Positions 32,518 to 44,548 of a stretch of 64,000 nt of DNA are shown here, in pieces. Below the pieces are notes generated by a model. The model made no database searches. It was not told the DNA's origin and saw only the letters and a list, made by a program, of their open reading frames with translations. The stretch lies in the NCBI GenBank assembly GCA_963922205.1, contig CAWUHX010000125.1:558001-622000 (forward strand), read 5' to 3'. Each line of letters begins with the position of its first letter. Position 1 is the first letter of the stretch. The translations under genes were made by a program, and so were the position numbers. The stretch comes from Romanomermis culicivorax (Eukaryota > Nematoda > Enoplea > Mermithida > Mermithidae).

Positions 32518-33251
32518 AGGCGGATTCATACTTCATCCGGCGTCCGGCATAAGAAAAAAGTCTATTTTTAGATTTCTCATCCGGCAAGTCGTCCGGCAAT
32601 CCGGCACCGGATGACGTCATTTTTTCTTTTTCCCACGCTGCCGTCCCATTTTCTTGCCGGAAGACTGGAATTTTGCCATCCGAAGAGTAGAAACAGTTTG
32701 TACTTTTCCGGATGCCGGGAAGCATATTTTGTATATAATTTCAATAGAACCACGTGTTTAATATTTTTTTGTATGTACAATCTATGTGGGAGATATCAAT
32801 TTTTTAGTTGAGGCAAAATTTTGTGTTTTTAATCATGACGTTCGTTTAATTTTTGATTGCTGAATATTTTGAACGTTTTTGCGGTTCTTGAAAGGATAAA
32901 AAATGCTAGATCAAGAATATCTTGTTCGTCTGACATCATCAACTAATAATTCCGAGTAGACTTGGAAAATAATATTATGTATATTTGTCATACGCCATTT
33001 CTCTTGAAACAAAATATTGAACAGATTTCAAAGTATTTAAACATAGTAAAATCAAGAATAAATTTCCGGCCTTTCCGGCGCCGGAAGAAGTATAAATTGC
33101 CATCCGATCCGGCAAGTTGCCGGACCGGCAAATTCATCCCAATTTGGACGCCGGAAGCCAAATTGCCGGATGCCGCACACTGAATGCCGGAAGCTAAAAA
33201 TAACTTGCCGGACGCCGGATGCCGGACGCTGGATGAAGTATGAATCCGCCT
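32518..33251. mobile_element. PIF/Harbinger-type MITE (734 bp), CCGGC/GCCGGA arrays
   Basis: Ends AGGCGGATTCATACTTCATC and the complement of GATGAAGTATGAATCCGCCT, flanked by TAA on both sides (32515-32517 and 33252-33254). Subterminal arrays of TCCGGC, GCCGGA and CCGGCAAG occupy 32535-32720 and 33065-33235. It shares the end type and the TWA duplication with the elements at 24262 and 26131 but has a different array motif. The short frames within are fortuitous. Confidence 0.88.
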
Positions 33252-33254
33252 TAA

Positions 33255-34083
33255 AATGATTACGCGAGGCGCTGACAAACACAGGATAAACCGCCTGCAA
33301 GAGAGTGTCTCTTAATGGGAGCAAGCGAAATTTCGATGAGATGGTCCATTCAGATCACAAAAGACACCCGAGGGAACAACACATATTATAAAATTTCAAT
33401 ATTTCTGCATATTGCTATATATATGCCTAACTACATATCGATGTAGAGTTCCGGAATGTCGTGGAAAATCGACTTCTGACTGCATTTAGCAATTTCGCTT
33501 TGACGAATATTTGACGGCTTTCTACAATTTTTTGTACCGGGCAGATAGGCTTGTTGATATTTACTTTACATGATTAAAGTTTACGGGTTGTTACCTATTG
33601 TGTGTGCAGTAACTGATTTAATTAGAAACATCGCGAATTTGTACAGAATTCATTGTTTTTTGGTCGTAATTCAATGGGCCGTAGGAAGTAACTCATCTTA
33701 TCTCGGCTAAAATTCCTAGAGAGTATCCCACCTTTAGATTGAAAAGTAAATTACATGGAAGTTCGAGCGCCGAGATGCAAGTTGTTACGGAACAATCATG
33801 CTGATTATTTTCATTCCTTTGTATGTCACATAGCGCCAAAAACCTGTGAGCATACTCAACTAACATTCAGCTATTTTTTTAATGAAAAATTTCGTAGTCA
33901 AAAGTTTGTGTAAAGGATTTAAACGACAGGGCTAATTTTTGTCAATTTTCACTTCACAAGCATTTAAAAAATAGACTATGAGTGAGGCAGGAAAGACAAA
34001 TTATAACTAGTTTATGGAAAATGCACCGATGGGGCAGGGAAAAAAGCAGAATGTACTTGGATGAAAGTTTTCGATGCTGAAAA
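33255..34083. other. Non-coding; weak copy of the 220-bp repeat
   Basis: The segment 33770-33985 shares GAGCATACT, TAAC and the ending TTTAAAAAATAGACTATGAG with the 28.7-kb repeat. The remainder shows nothing recognisable. Confidence 0.35.
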
Positions 34084-34592
34084 TGTTATATTTGGCTTTG
34101 TCGGGTGTTTTGAGAGAGGAGGCAGGAGTGGGATTCCAGGATTCTTCCTTAATGCATGTATTTCCAACACCCATGCTTACCCGATTAATTACTTAATTAA
34201 TGTACTTAAATCCGACAATTAATTAACCCGCAGACTAAGAAAACTAAGTTCCTCAATCTGTCTCCCAATTACATAATCAAAATAAAAGGAGAGTTTTCTC
34301 CAATTTTACCAGACACAAAGAAAACTTACTAATACTAATTTCGAACAGGTGAGAATACAATCACTCCCTTGTGCTAAGGAAAATACACCAATAATATAAT
34401 AATTCTAATAATAACAACAACAATGCCAGAGCCCCAAATGCACGTGTGCCGATATGCTCTACAGTAAGACATCTCTCGATGGTCTGCCTTGCTTGCTCCA
34501 CTTTGTACATGCGTGCCTCTTTCCAATATCGACACAAAATGTGAATATATAACAAATCAGCGGAAATACACTACAACACCCCTCCCCCCTAG
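34084..34592 (-). repeat. 3' LTR and polypurine tract of gypsy element 2
   Basis: On the minus strand the tract CTAGGGGGGAGGGG (34592-34579) is followed directly by TGTTGTAGTG, and the LTR ends AAATATAACA at 34084 (495 bp, TGTT..AACA). The closing part GGGTAAGCATGGGTGTTGGA matches the LTR at 60.4-60.8 kb. Confidence 0.8.
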
Positions 34593-34827
34593 CGGTAGAT
34601 CACCCTAAGCGATCATCAAGAAATAACCAAAAAACATGCAAGGGGAAGAGACTCGGCCACTACAGGCCATCGCGGGGGTGGCTGAAAGGATCTTTGGCCG
34701 CACACAGCGGGGCCAACAGTGTCGTTGCAGTGTTTTGAGCCGATTTGTGCAGCACGTAGGGTGAGACCTCCCGACGCGGGTCCCAATTAGCGAGGCCGTA
34801 AATTCAGCAACTCGGTGGTCCACATTG

Positions 34828-37800
34828 TCACTCCATCTGCACCAGTATACTGGAGGGCACCAGCATACGAGGCCATGCGGATGGGAGGGTGAGGCTGGCC
34901 ACTATGGTGAGGGTGAAAACAAAACATAACGAGGTGGCGGAGGCGCGAAAAGGACAAACGACAAAAGTGGGGGCGTATGACGGTAGAACATGTTGAGGCG
35001 TCTTACTGTGTGGACTTATCATCGGCTGCGCAGCCGTGGGAAAAACTAGTACAAAATAAAGTGGGACAAAAATGAGATTAGACAAAAAACAACCAGGAGA
35101 ACCAAATAAAGAAAAACACACACAAAATGAAAAAATGTTACTGTACAAAAGGGGCGAATCAATTGCGGCCATGATGGCGAGTGTCCGAGGTAGAGCCAGA
35201 GTGGGCATAGTCATCTCGGCAATCCCTATGAGGGGTGCGGTAATGATTGTTGTGATATCCATGAGGATCTTGTGGGTCATCGTGACCATGGAAGCAGACA
35301 GAGCGCGTGTTGCGGGAAAAGCGGTCACAGTTGGGGGCGTTGTGGCGGTGAGAGGATGATGTATACATTTGAGTGTGTAGCGGGGATAATGGGTTGACAC
35401 CGGGCAGCGGTATTTGCGGTGCAACCAAAGACGGGCGATCAGATGGTGGCCCAGTTGGCAGCAGGGGATGCTGTGGCAGAAGATTCCACCAGGTTGAAAA
35501 ATTGTGCTGGCGCAAAAGGGGAACCAGACGATCCATCTCCCTATGGTACTGTAAATATATTCATTGAATGTCAGCGATTTCTGGTGGCTGTGGGAAAGGC
35601 AAATATTGCGGATAGGCCATCCAACTGTCAATCAAACCCATGGCAGTATTGTAAGCTTGTAAAAGGCAAGACAGGTTGTTGAGGCCGCGGGCTTCATACA
35701 AAAAAAGCGTGAAGTGAGCGGTTTGAATGGCATCCACGATGCTGAGTTCTTCGGCCCAAAGACCAGCAACCCATCACAAGATGAGCGTTGCTACATCGGG
35801 GGAAACCGAAGGCTGTGGTTCATGGTAATTTGTATGGAAATGGCTGCGGAAATATTGGTAAAGCGCAAGCGAGGCGATAGTGGGGCGCATATGAACGGCC
35901 ATCGTTATGCGGACTCTGATGCTACCAAAGAAGTTGATCAAAACCATCTGATGCAAAATTTGCGGCAAAAATGAGTCAATGGGCGGATCCAAATGAGGTG
36001 GAAAACGCCGTGTGGTCAGTGTAATACTGTGTGGCGGGTCAGTGGTTCAGAAACAAACGTAATTGGGCAATGTGGTGGCTTTGCTAGGCAACCGTGGTTT
36101 GAACTGCAACACAGCACCGGCCGCTGGAGCCGCTCGGAGTGCAGGGCATGTGGTAATGACCAATTGCGGTTGGGCAGTTGCAGTAGACTTTGAAACGGAT
36201 TGTATGCTAGTGGTGGCAGTAGATTGGACCGATGTTGAGGCTGTAGGCGGCAACGACGCAGTAGTCGTAGGAAGCGAGGCGGAGGAGGAAACAGCTTTTT
36301 CCACATCCATCCGGGGTTGGGTTTTACTAGCACTTCATTGACAAAAGCATACTCCACGGCGGAGCATGGGGAAGCTAAGAGTGGGGCTAACGGCATGCAA
36401 GTGGTGAGGCATCGGAACCATGCACGGTCTATCTGTAACAAACTAAGGATGGTGTTAGGTTAGTAACGATAATGGGTTCCATGGTAGGTCCGATCACAGA
36501 GGGGTTGGTCAGCGGCAACGCGCTCAATCCATACGTCATCTACTTCATGCGGAATTGGTTGCATTGGCAGATCAGTTTCAAACTCGATGCGGTCACGGAT
36601 TGCCAATTTGTAGATGGGCAAAACCGGAAAACCGAGTAATTTGATAAGCCGATGAATGAGTCCACTCTTCATGGCTGAAGTGATGGCTGCTTGAAGGCGT
36701 CTTGGATCATCGAAGATTGATTTTGGTTGGAGGGATGGGTCTTCATCATCTGACACCTCTGGCAATTTGTTCCATTCATCTTTCTGTTTCTTCTTTTTCT
36801 TTTTCCGCACTTTGGGGGCAGTGAGAACCTTGGGGTGGGTGGTAGGCATCAAGGTTTTGACGTCACAGAAACCATTAGGCTGCATACCTAAACAGAAAGA
36901 CCGACCATGGTCAGACAATGTGGGTAGGCTGAAATTGGTAGGCGAAAGAACCTCATCCTGCATTATCGCCCATAAAGCGACTTGTGAGATTGTCCGGTAG
37001 ACTTTGTCCGCAGCGTCAGCAGGCAAAACTTCGGTGAGCAAAATGTTGTGAAAGGCCACGATCAATGTTTCGGCCAAATTGTCAATTTCTGCAGTGTCCA
37101 GGGAATCATGCGCAAATAGCCCCCGGGTGCTGTAGACTTCTGGAACAAAGCCATAGGGACCAAAGGTGAAGAATAACAAAATCGGATAAAACGCGTCGAG
37201 GGTGGCATAGGCCAGAACGTCCAGTTGCAGAAACAATGAGTGATGATTATTGAAAAAGCGCAATTTGGCTGGAAACTTGAGGGTGAGCTTTGAAACATCC
37301 AAAGCCCACATGGCCGATATTGTTGCTTTGAGCGTATGTTTTTCTGGTATAAATCTGATCTTCCAAGCCAGCTTGTATAGTGGCGGGGAGATGTTGATAT
37401 TTCGAATGATGCCATACACATTGAAATGAATGGCTTTGATGACAGCATCTTTGTTCTTCTTTTGTCCATCGGTACCAAATTGCGTACCAAGGAGCGTGTA
37501 TATCCCGCCCAGTCGTTGGCTCCATCGAATGAGATTACGGTGGTGTGGTCGCCATCAACAAGGGAGAATAATGCAGCCCAGTTCTCCGTGGTTGCTGTAA
37601 ACATTTCAAGAACAAACTATGTACCCTTCGGGAAAGTGAGTTAGACGTAGCGGGGGTAGCTTGATGCAGTAGAGTCGGCTGGCATAGGGGTGTGAACTTG
37701 AAATTCTTCATATCGGCGGCCATTACTGACTCCGTGTCAAAACTGACCAACGTGTAACCGGGGAAGTTTGGTGTGGGCTGGGTGGCGAGTGTCACCCCCA

Positions 37801-38530
37801 AACAACTGGGTGAGAGGAAAATTGATGGTGGCAGGACGTTGGGAGGCCAGGCGTACAAAGACACAAACTAGCACTCCAAGTTGGTGGTGCGGATAAGGCG
37901 TCTGACATTGTTTTCTAAATAAGAGTGGGCACAATATTCCACATAAGGCATGGTGTACACCAGGGCAGGGGAAGGAATTGTCCATACGAAAGGTTGACTT
38001 TAGAGTTCAACCAAGAAAAGTGTGACTTTTTTAAGCAAAATGAAAGGGGTGCATGACCCTTGGCGGTTGTGGCTTGGGCGGCGATGTCACTTTGACAGAT
38101 GCATCTTGTCAACTGGATCACGTCACGATAGCGGGATAAGGAGAGTTGGCGTATGCAGCAGTGGCAGCAGTGGCCAGCTGTGGTGTAGCAATTATCACAA
38201 CTTGACGAGAACTGGATCGCAGCAGCTGACTGTGGGCTCTAGCACATGGCGGTAGTGGGGAGATATCCCATGGGGTCCCAAGAGTGATTAGAAGGCATGC
38301 ACAGGGAAAAGCGAAAAGAAAGAGCATGCAAAAACAAAATGTACCATTGCAACAAAAACTGAGGTCATTTTGATGCGGCTGTTGTTTGCCCCAGCATACA
38401 TAGTGTTCCTTTACGTTCAATGATTCTCGGTAGGGCAGGGGCTCATCTGCAGCTGATGAGGTAGACGGCATAGTCATTTTGCAAAACATTTGATAGCGGC
38501 AGGAAAATGTGACTATTCGGGGCCAAAGCA
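34828..38530 (-). pseudogene. Extra 3' ORF of gypsy element 2, exonuclease-like N-terminus
   Basis: Broken frames, the longest 36460-37419. Near 37738 GYTLVSFDTES resembles motif I of DEDD exonucleases (D-x-E). Further on, in another frame, RLYCIK and GYIVCS parallel the LRLLTIST and TFIVDL hairpin of element 1, and near 37514 TVISFDGANDWAGY resembles motif II. The 36460-37419 frame continues with a K-rich stretch (KVRKKKKKKQKDEW) and a folded-looking C-terminus. Beyond it come P/Q/H-rich disordered frames (36310-35159). Position and order match ORF3 of element 1, although sequence identity is low. At least two frame changes make this copy non-functional. Confidence 0.45.
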
Positions 38531-39027
38531 AGAATAGAAATAAACTAAGATAAGATTAAAGCCGCTGAAAGGCGGAGAAAGTGTAAAGTCAAGAAAGTGT
38601 AAACTACCATGCTGATAAAGCACTACAAACACCACTATGTTAATGGAAACTAAAATCAACGTTTCGCAGTTAGTCTTATGAGAGTGAATACGGCAAGGGT
38701 CAAGCGGAAATAAACCAAATGGCCACGCGGGGTACAGAACCTAAATTTAAAGAAGATACCCCCTCCTACATGGAAATGTGGGACTCGGGAAAATGTGTAT
38801 GGTGATGGTGTAAAGTCATCGTTGATTTCATTGGGGGAAAAATTGGGTGGAAAGAGTGTAATCGAATAGATTACACTGTGGTTCGTAGTCGGTGACTCGT
38901 CAACATCGTGGCCATGATCTAAAGGAAACAAAATAGCGGAGATTATGTAAAATTCCGTGTGATGAGCGCCGTATCACAAATTAAATTTTGAATTGAACGA
39001 TTATTGTTATGAAGTGTGAGGCCTGTG

Positions 39028-40602
39028 CTAACCATCAGCTTCGAAGTCAAAGGTGTCTTTGGCTGGTCGCAGTATGACTGGTTTCAGGCGCAGCATGGAG
39101 ACATTTTGCGGTCGGCTGGGCGTGGTGAGGGAATCAATGATGACAACCTTTTCGATTACGCGGGACGCGTCGGTGAAGATAAAAGGACCAATGAAGTCGG
39201 GTTGAATTTTGTTGGCCTTTCGTGTGTTGGTCAGAAGTATGAGGTTGTTGATGGCAAGGTCGCCTATGCATGCTTTTTGATCAAAATATGCTTTGCTGAT
39301 GATGGCAGCTTTTCCGAGGTTAGTCTTGATTTTCTCGTGCATTTTGAGGTGGGCTTGCATGAGGATGTGCTGATACACCTCATAGTTGAGCAGCAAGGTG
39401 AGGCAGCAGGCGCAATCGTAGTCAAACGTTAAGCGCCATTTGTAGCCTCTTAATAGACTGAAGGGCAAATGGCCTGTGGCCGTATGCAGTGTTGCATTGT
39501 AAGTGAAAACAGCATAGGGCAGGTAGCGTTCCCAGTTATCTGGATCATCGGCGGTGTATTTCTTGAGTTGTGTGATTAGTGTTTGATTGAAGCGCTCGAC
39601 CATTCCATTGCATTGTGGGTGGTAAGCAGTCATTTTTACTTTTTGGATTTTGAGGAGTTCACATATATCTTGCATCAACTTTGACGTGAAACATCCACCT
39701 TGGTCAGAAAAGAGGACCAGCGGGCTACCATGCTTAAGGAAAACGTTGTTCACAAAGCATTCGAAGATCATTGGCGCCTTTTGATCAGGGATGGGATGTG
39801 CGGAAACCTATTTGGTGAAATAATCCTGGAAAACAATAACATATGGGCGTTTCTCACCTACCGGGGAAATGTTAACGATGTCTGTGGCAACAATTTCAAA
39901 AGGGTGCGTTGGTTGTATTGGCAACAGCGACAGAGGCAGCGATGTTTGTTGCGTCGTCAATTGACAAATATTGCATGACTTGATCCAGTCCCGGACGTTT
40001 TCTTCCATATGGGGCCACCAAAAACGAGCTTTGATGGCTGCAAGTGTGCAGTTAGAACCTTGATGATTGAAAATTTTTGCGACGTGGAATTGGTGAAGCG
40101 TTTGATCAACCACCAATGCAGGAACCACTAATTGTCGGTTGTCTTTGATTTGGCGATACAAAAGACCATCTTCTGTAAAGAAAACTGCAGGGTGCTTCCC
40201 AGCATTGGTTATTAGGAGGGAGGCGACGATTTTGGTGACGGCGGGATCAGCGGCTTGTGCTTTTTTGACTTCCTCATGGGGTGATGGCTTCAACCAGAGG
40301 CGGCTTGTAGTCAGCGGCCAATGATAATGATTGGAGAGTGTGGGTTGACTGATGGGTTTCTTTGTCATTGCAAGAGTGATGGCGCTGACGTCCACATTGA
40401 CTTCTTTTGGCGGCAAGGTCACTGCTGGGAGTATATTGGGTACCATCAGGTCAGCGTTGGATAATGCACCAGCAGGGTGAAAATTGGTACGGAAAATTTG
40501 GGGGGGTGAAGTGTTCAGTACGTGGAATTGGTGGTTTCTTGCTGTCGTCTTTTCTAGACAAAAAATCGGCGCAAGTGTTGTCCTTGCCTTTGACGTATTC
40601 AA
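39028..40602 (-). pseudogene. Integrase of gypsy element 2
   Basis: Frames 40602-39808 and 39771-39028 are separated by a stop. The first carries the zinc-finger region ([16 protein letters not shown] ... CNICQL), [10 protein letters not shown] and the first catalytic Asp (ATDIVNI). The second has [11 protein letters not shown] and [12 protein letters not shown], so the D, D and E of the catalytic triad are all present. A GPF/Y-like tail follows (PDFIGPF). One stop (39808-39810) interrupts the core. Confidence 0.88.
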
Positions 40603-42371
40603 CTTTGTAATCGTAATCTTGAAGGTTTATGGTGAATTGTTGGAGACGCGAATGGTGGTGTTTTTCATCTTTGAGCCATTCGAGCGGCTTGTGATCGTTG
40701 CGAACTATAACCTTTTGGATATAAACATAGTGACCGGACATTCCAAAGCCATAGACAATAGCGAGGCATTCATGCTCTGTTGTACTATATCAGGTTTCGG
40801 CGTCGGTGAGCAAATGGCTGTTATAGGCGATGACCCATTGATCGTTGCCGTTTTCCTGGTAGAAAATTGCTTGGATGGCTGTCGTACTGGCATTGATTTG
40901 TATGACAAATTGAGCTTTACCATCGTACACCGTGTATGGCAGGAAAGGCAAAGATGTGAGTGCTTTCTTGATTCCTTCCAAAGTGGCTTGGTGTTCATCC
41001 GTGATAGTGTATTGGGCATCTTTTTGTAAGAGTCTGTACAATGGACTGGACAAGGTCGCCAATTTCGGGATAAATCGTTTGTACCATTTGACTAAACCTA
41101 AAAAACTTTGCATACCTTTTTTGGTTGTCTGGAACTTGTACTCGGCGATGGCTTTGACTTTGTCCGGATCAGTGGTGATACCTTTTGCATTAAGGAGATG
41201 TCCCAAAAATTTGACTTGCGGCAGCCAGAATTCGCATTTATCAGGCCAAAGCATGAGATTGGCTGTGCGAAGGGGGTCGAAATTGATTTGCAAATGTTTC
41301 AAATGTTCTGCAAACAAGTTCGAGAAAAGGATAATGTCGTCGATATAAATGAAGCAAATTTTCCAATTATATGGGTGGAGGATTCTTTCCATTAAGCATT
41401 GGAATTTGGTGGGTGCATTCTTCAAACTGAATGGCAAAACTTTGAAGCGGAACAAACCTTCTTGGCAGATGAAGGTTGTTCTGTCATGGGAGTTGTTGTC
41501 CACAGGTACCTGCCAGTACCCGGCCTTGAGATCGAGCGTGGTGAAAAATTTTGCTTTGCCCATCACATCCAAATAATCGTCAATGTGGGGGATCGGAAAC
41601 TTGTCGCTGGGCATAAGGTATTCTGTGATAGTCGATGACGGGGCGCCACGAACCATCTTTTTTGTTGACAAGGAAGAGCGGTGGGGCTTAGGGTGAGCCG
41701 GATTGTTCGATAAAGTCATTGTCAAGCATATCTTGGATATGGCCGCAGACGATGGGTCTTTCCTCCATCGCGGCATGGTAATAATGGTGGGATACTGGCT
41801 TCGCGGTGCCAGTGTCAATGCTGATGGTCAATTCATTTGTAAATGTAGGTTTGTCACTGGGGAGGCTGAAAATGTCGGGGTTTTGGCGTAGCACGCGAAT
41901 AGTCTTTGATTTTTGAGGGGCGGTAACGTAGGTTTTCGTGGTCATCTTGTTCAAAGCGAAATCCAATTTTTGTTGGTCAGTGTGGCAAGGGAGTAATTTA
42001 TCAAGGGCAGCCGGTTTTTGGTCTGTTAAATCATGGTCTGCGGCTGCAGTTGGGACTTGACAATTGATGGAAGTCTCGGTGTGTCTGAGCGCGTGTTTTG
42101 CCACTGCGATGAGTTGGTTTGGGTGGAGCTTGATGCTGTTCAGCGTATTGTTGACAAATAACAGCGGGCATTTACCATTTCTAACATTGACGATTGCAGT
42201 TTCGATTGGGAACTCTGCGGTGACATTATTGGTGGGCAATGATTGGACAATTACATCGGTGATGGTAGCAGTCATTGTAGGAAGAACAGTGCTGGTCACC
42301 CATTGCTGGCAATGTGGCAAAATGGAAATGGATGCTTGAGCAACAAGAAAAATAGGTTTGGTGAGTTCCAT
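40451..42371 (-). pseudogene. Reverse transcriptase / RNase H of gypsy element 2
   Basis: Frame 42371-41688 gives the linker and the start of RT and ends at a TAA right after SGSP, the same place as the TAG of element 1. After a frame change near 41.6 kb, frame 41818-40790 carries SDKFPIPHIDDYLD, LDLKAGYWQV, APTKFQCLMERIL and an intact FIYIDDIILFSN box, then the thumb with FLGLVKWYKRFIP. RNase H follows, but its first catalytic Asp reads Asn (QINAST). Frame 40741-40451 contains the connection domain ([23 protein letters not shown]). The polymerase box is intact, but the breaks make this copy inactive. Confidence 0.88.
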
Positions 42372-42672
42372 AACCTCCAGCCGCTGGGAGGGCAGTTGGT
42401 GTGGACTAGGTTGCGGGTGTCATACTGCTTGTTCCACTTTGATTTATTCAGTTTGGCTGAAAGTATTCATTTTATCATCATAAAAACTTACTCTCTCCAT
42501 TTTGGGGATTTCTTCGAGGACGTTGTCATTCACAGCATTCAGGAATAATTCTGCATATGGGCGGAGGGATGTGATTACTTCGAGCAGTACCTTGACATCC
42601 TGGATTTAGATATAATTATCTTTGAAATTGAGAATTGTGTGAATTTCAGGATGTGCTGATTGATCATTATTG

Positions 42673-44548
42673 TCATTGTTGAGAATTACTCATTTTGATC
42701 ATATGTTCGCTGAATGCGGATTCCATGGTGACTACAACTGGGCCGTGGGCATTAATGATAGCGCCATCTGCAACTTTGATTTTGCCACATATTAGGAGCT
42801 GGAGAGATTGCTTGTCGAAAGCGCATTTAACGAGGTCTGAGGACAACACAAAGCATTGGGTGTTGGTGTCAATAAGTGCGTGAGCATTGATGATGCCAAG
42901 TTTGATGGGGATTTGGAAAGCTCGCATGGAAGCGTATTTGCGTACGAACGTCTTGGTGGATGGCGTTAAGTTGTCTATTTGGCAGACGGACAAGCAAATA
43001 TGGCATGGGTCCCGGGAAGCCTGAGTTGTCGCATTCCAGCATACGATTCCTGGGCTAATGATTGGTGGGGTGGAAGCTATTTCTTTAGAAGGTATTATCA
43101 TGTTGGTGGATTCGGAGCTGGTGGCGGGGAGGGTTGAGGATGATGGCAAAGCTGGTAGTGCGAGCGGAAGTTCTGAGGATTGCGAACTGGGGCTGGACGA
43201 ATCTGTAGGCATGGTTAGGTATGGGGCCGGCGCGGCATTATAGTGAATGTGCTGCTCCCACCGCGGCATAAAATTGGCATTGGGATAGATGGAATAGGTA
43301 TTCTGAACAAAATCATTAGGCCGAGGAAAGGGATTATCTTCGTAAAAATAGTTGCAGGAACCGGGCAAGGGGTTTGAACCTCTTTGGGGCGGCGCTCTGC
43401 GCCGTGGTCTCCAATCGTGCTGACTGCGGATATTGTTAGAGTTGGTTTGGAAATGGTTTGTTGATGGTTGGGCAGCATGAGATTGGCAGCCTAAATCCTG
43501 ACAGTTATTACACTGAGCATTTTGCCGTGTGAGCCAAACACAATCTTCGGTGTTGTGCATATGGGATTTGTGAGCATTGCACCAAAGACCTGTAGATTGA
43601 TACTGCATAGGGTGCGGTCGGTCGCGGCTCGCTGAGCGGTCAAAACGGTTGTTGTAACTATCTCGTGGTTGGGATTGGTAGCAGGGAATTTGTTGGCATG
43701 CATTGAATTGATATTCCTCGGGGCGTTGCTAGGATCTTCATGGTCCTGGTCCCATCGTTGGATCAACTGTTCCAGTAGCATCTCCGTTTGCCGTTGCAGC
43801 TGTGGGGTCAGTTCTGAATGCAGCAGTTGAAAAGAAACAAATTTATTGGGCACCGGCATCGAATTTTGTGGTCTTCAATCAGTGGAAAGTGTGCGGTCAT
43901 GGTAGCGGTCCTGTGAGCGATCCATGCTGCAGCAGCGGTCAAAACGACGGTTGAAAGGTTGTGGGGATCTCAGTGCAGGCGTCTCTGGCTCAGCCTGGTT
44001 TACAAGGATGGGGCGGTCCCCAGTTCCGATTTCGGCTTTGGTGGCATTGAGGACACTGCGGGCATTTGCGAAGGCATTGGCCAATTGTTGGACGTTTGTG
44101 AAACTTTTTGCTTGCTCTCCGATAGTCAATTGATAGAAAACATAGTTACAAGTGTATCGATTACTTGTTTGTGCCAGAAAGTTTGATCCTCATCTTGGTG
44201 CAACAATTGCACATATGTCATTACCTTGCTCAAAAACGCAGCAGGTTCTTCTCCAGCTTCGGGAGTGATGGGCCTGAGTTCGTGCTTGAGAGTCATTTGA
44301 TTACAGTTGGGGGCCAATCGGAACATTAGGAAATTCTTTGTGTCTTCGTACCGCGTCATATCTTGAATCATATTGCTCGGCCTGTCACGAGTAAGGCGGC
44401 ATGATTGGAAGCGTAGTATCGGAATTCGTTTTTGAGGTGAATGAAGTAGCGAAGGAGGTGTTTGTTGGTTGTGTATCCGTCGATTGCAAGCGGATGCATA
44501 TTGTTGACAATAGATTTAATTCCGCTATCTTTTTCGCGATGAGACATA
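42673..44548 (-). pseudogene. gag and protease region of gypsy element 2
   Basis: gag starts at ATG 44548 (SHREKDSGIKS), shifts frame near 44370 and continues through 44371-44126, 44129-43875 and 43859-43491. A capsid-like helical segment near 44300-44130 includes EEPAAFLSKVMTYVQLLH. The frame 43608-42673 has the knuckle C-x2-H-x3-H-x4-C (CNAHKSHMHNTEDC), a Pro/Ser-rich linker, then a protease with ALIDTNTQCFV, where Gly of the DTG triad is changed to Asn. Several frame changes; inactive. Confidence 0.7.

Larger units (their letters stand above)
34084..44548 (-). mobile_element. Ty3/gypsy LTR retrotransposon, inactive (element 2)
   Basis: Read downward: gag (from 44548), zinc knuckle and protease, reverse transcriptase, RNase H, integrase, an extra ORF3, a polypurine tract (34579-34592) and the 3' LTR (34084-34578). 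No 5' LTR is recognisable above 44.55 kb, so the copy is 5'-incomplete or rearranged. The coding strand is C-rich and the element is distinctly GC-richer than its surroundings and than element 1, so the two are different lineages despite the same gene order. The catalytic YxDD box of RT and the integrase triad are intact, but several frames are broken. Plus-strand frames in this interval are antisense shadows. Confidence 0.88.

Noticed and set aside
34828..35631. 267-residue hydrophobic membrane protein, possibly an envelope gene of element 2
   Set aside because: Its frame differs from the ORF3 tail frame that overlaps it, it lacks a signal peptide, fusion peptide or cysteine pattern, and it looks like a shadow of C-rich sequence.
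35072..43243. Plus-strand genes within 35-43 kb
   Set aside because: They are antisense to recognisable gag, RT, integrase and ORF3 sequence of gypsy element 2.
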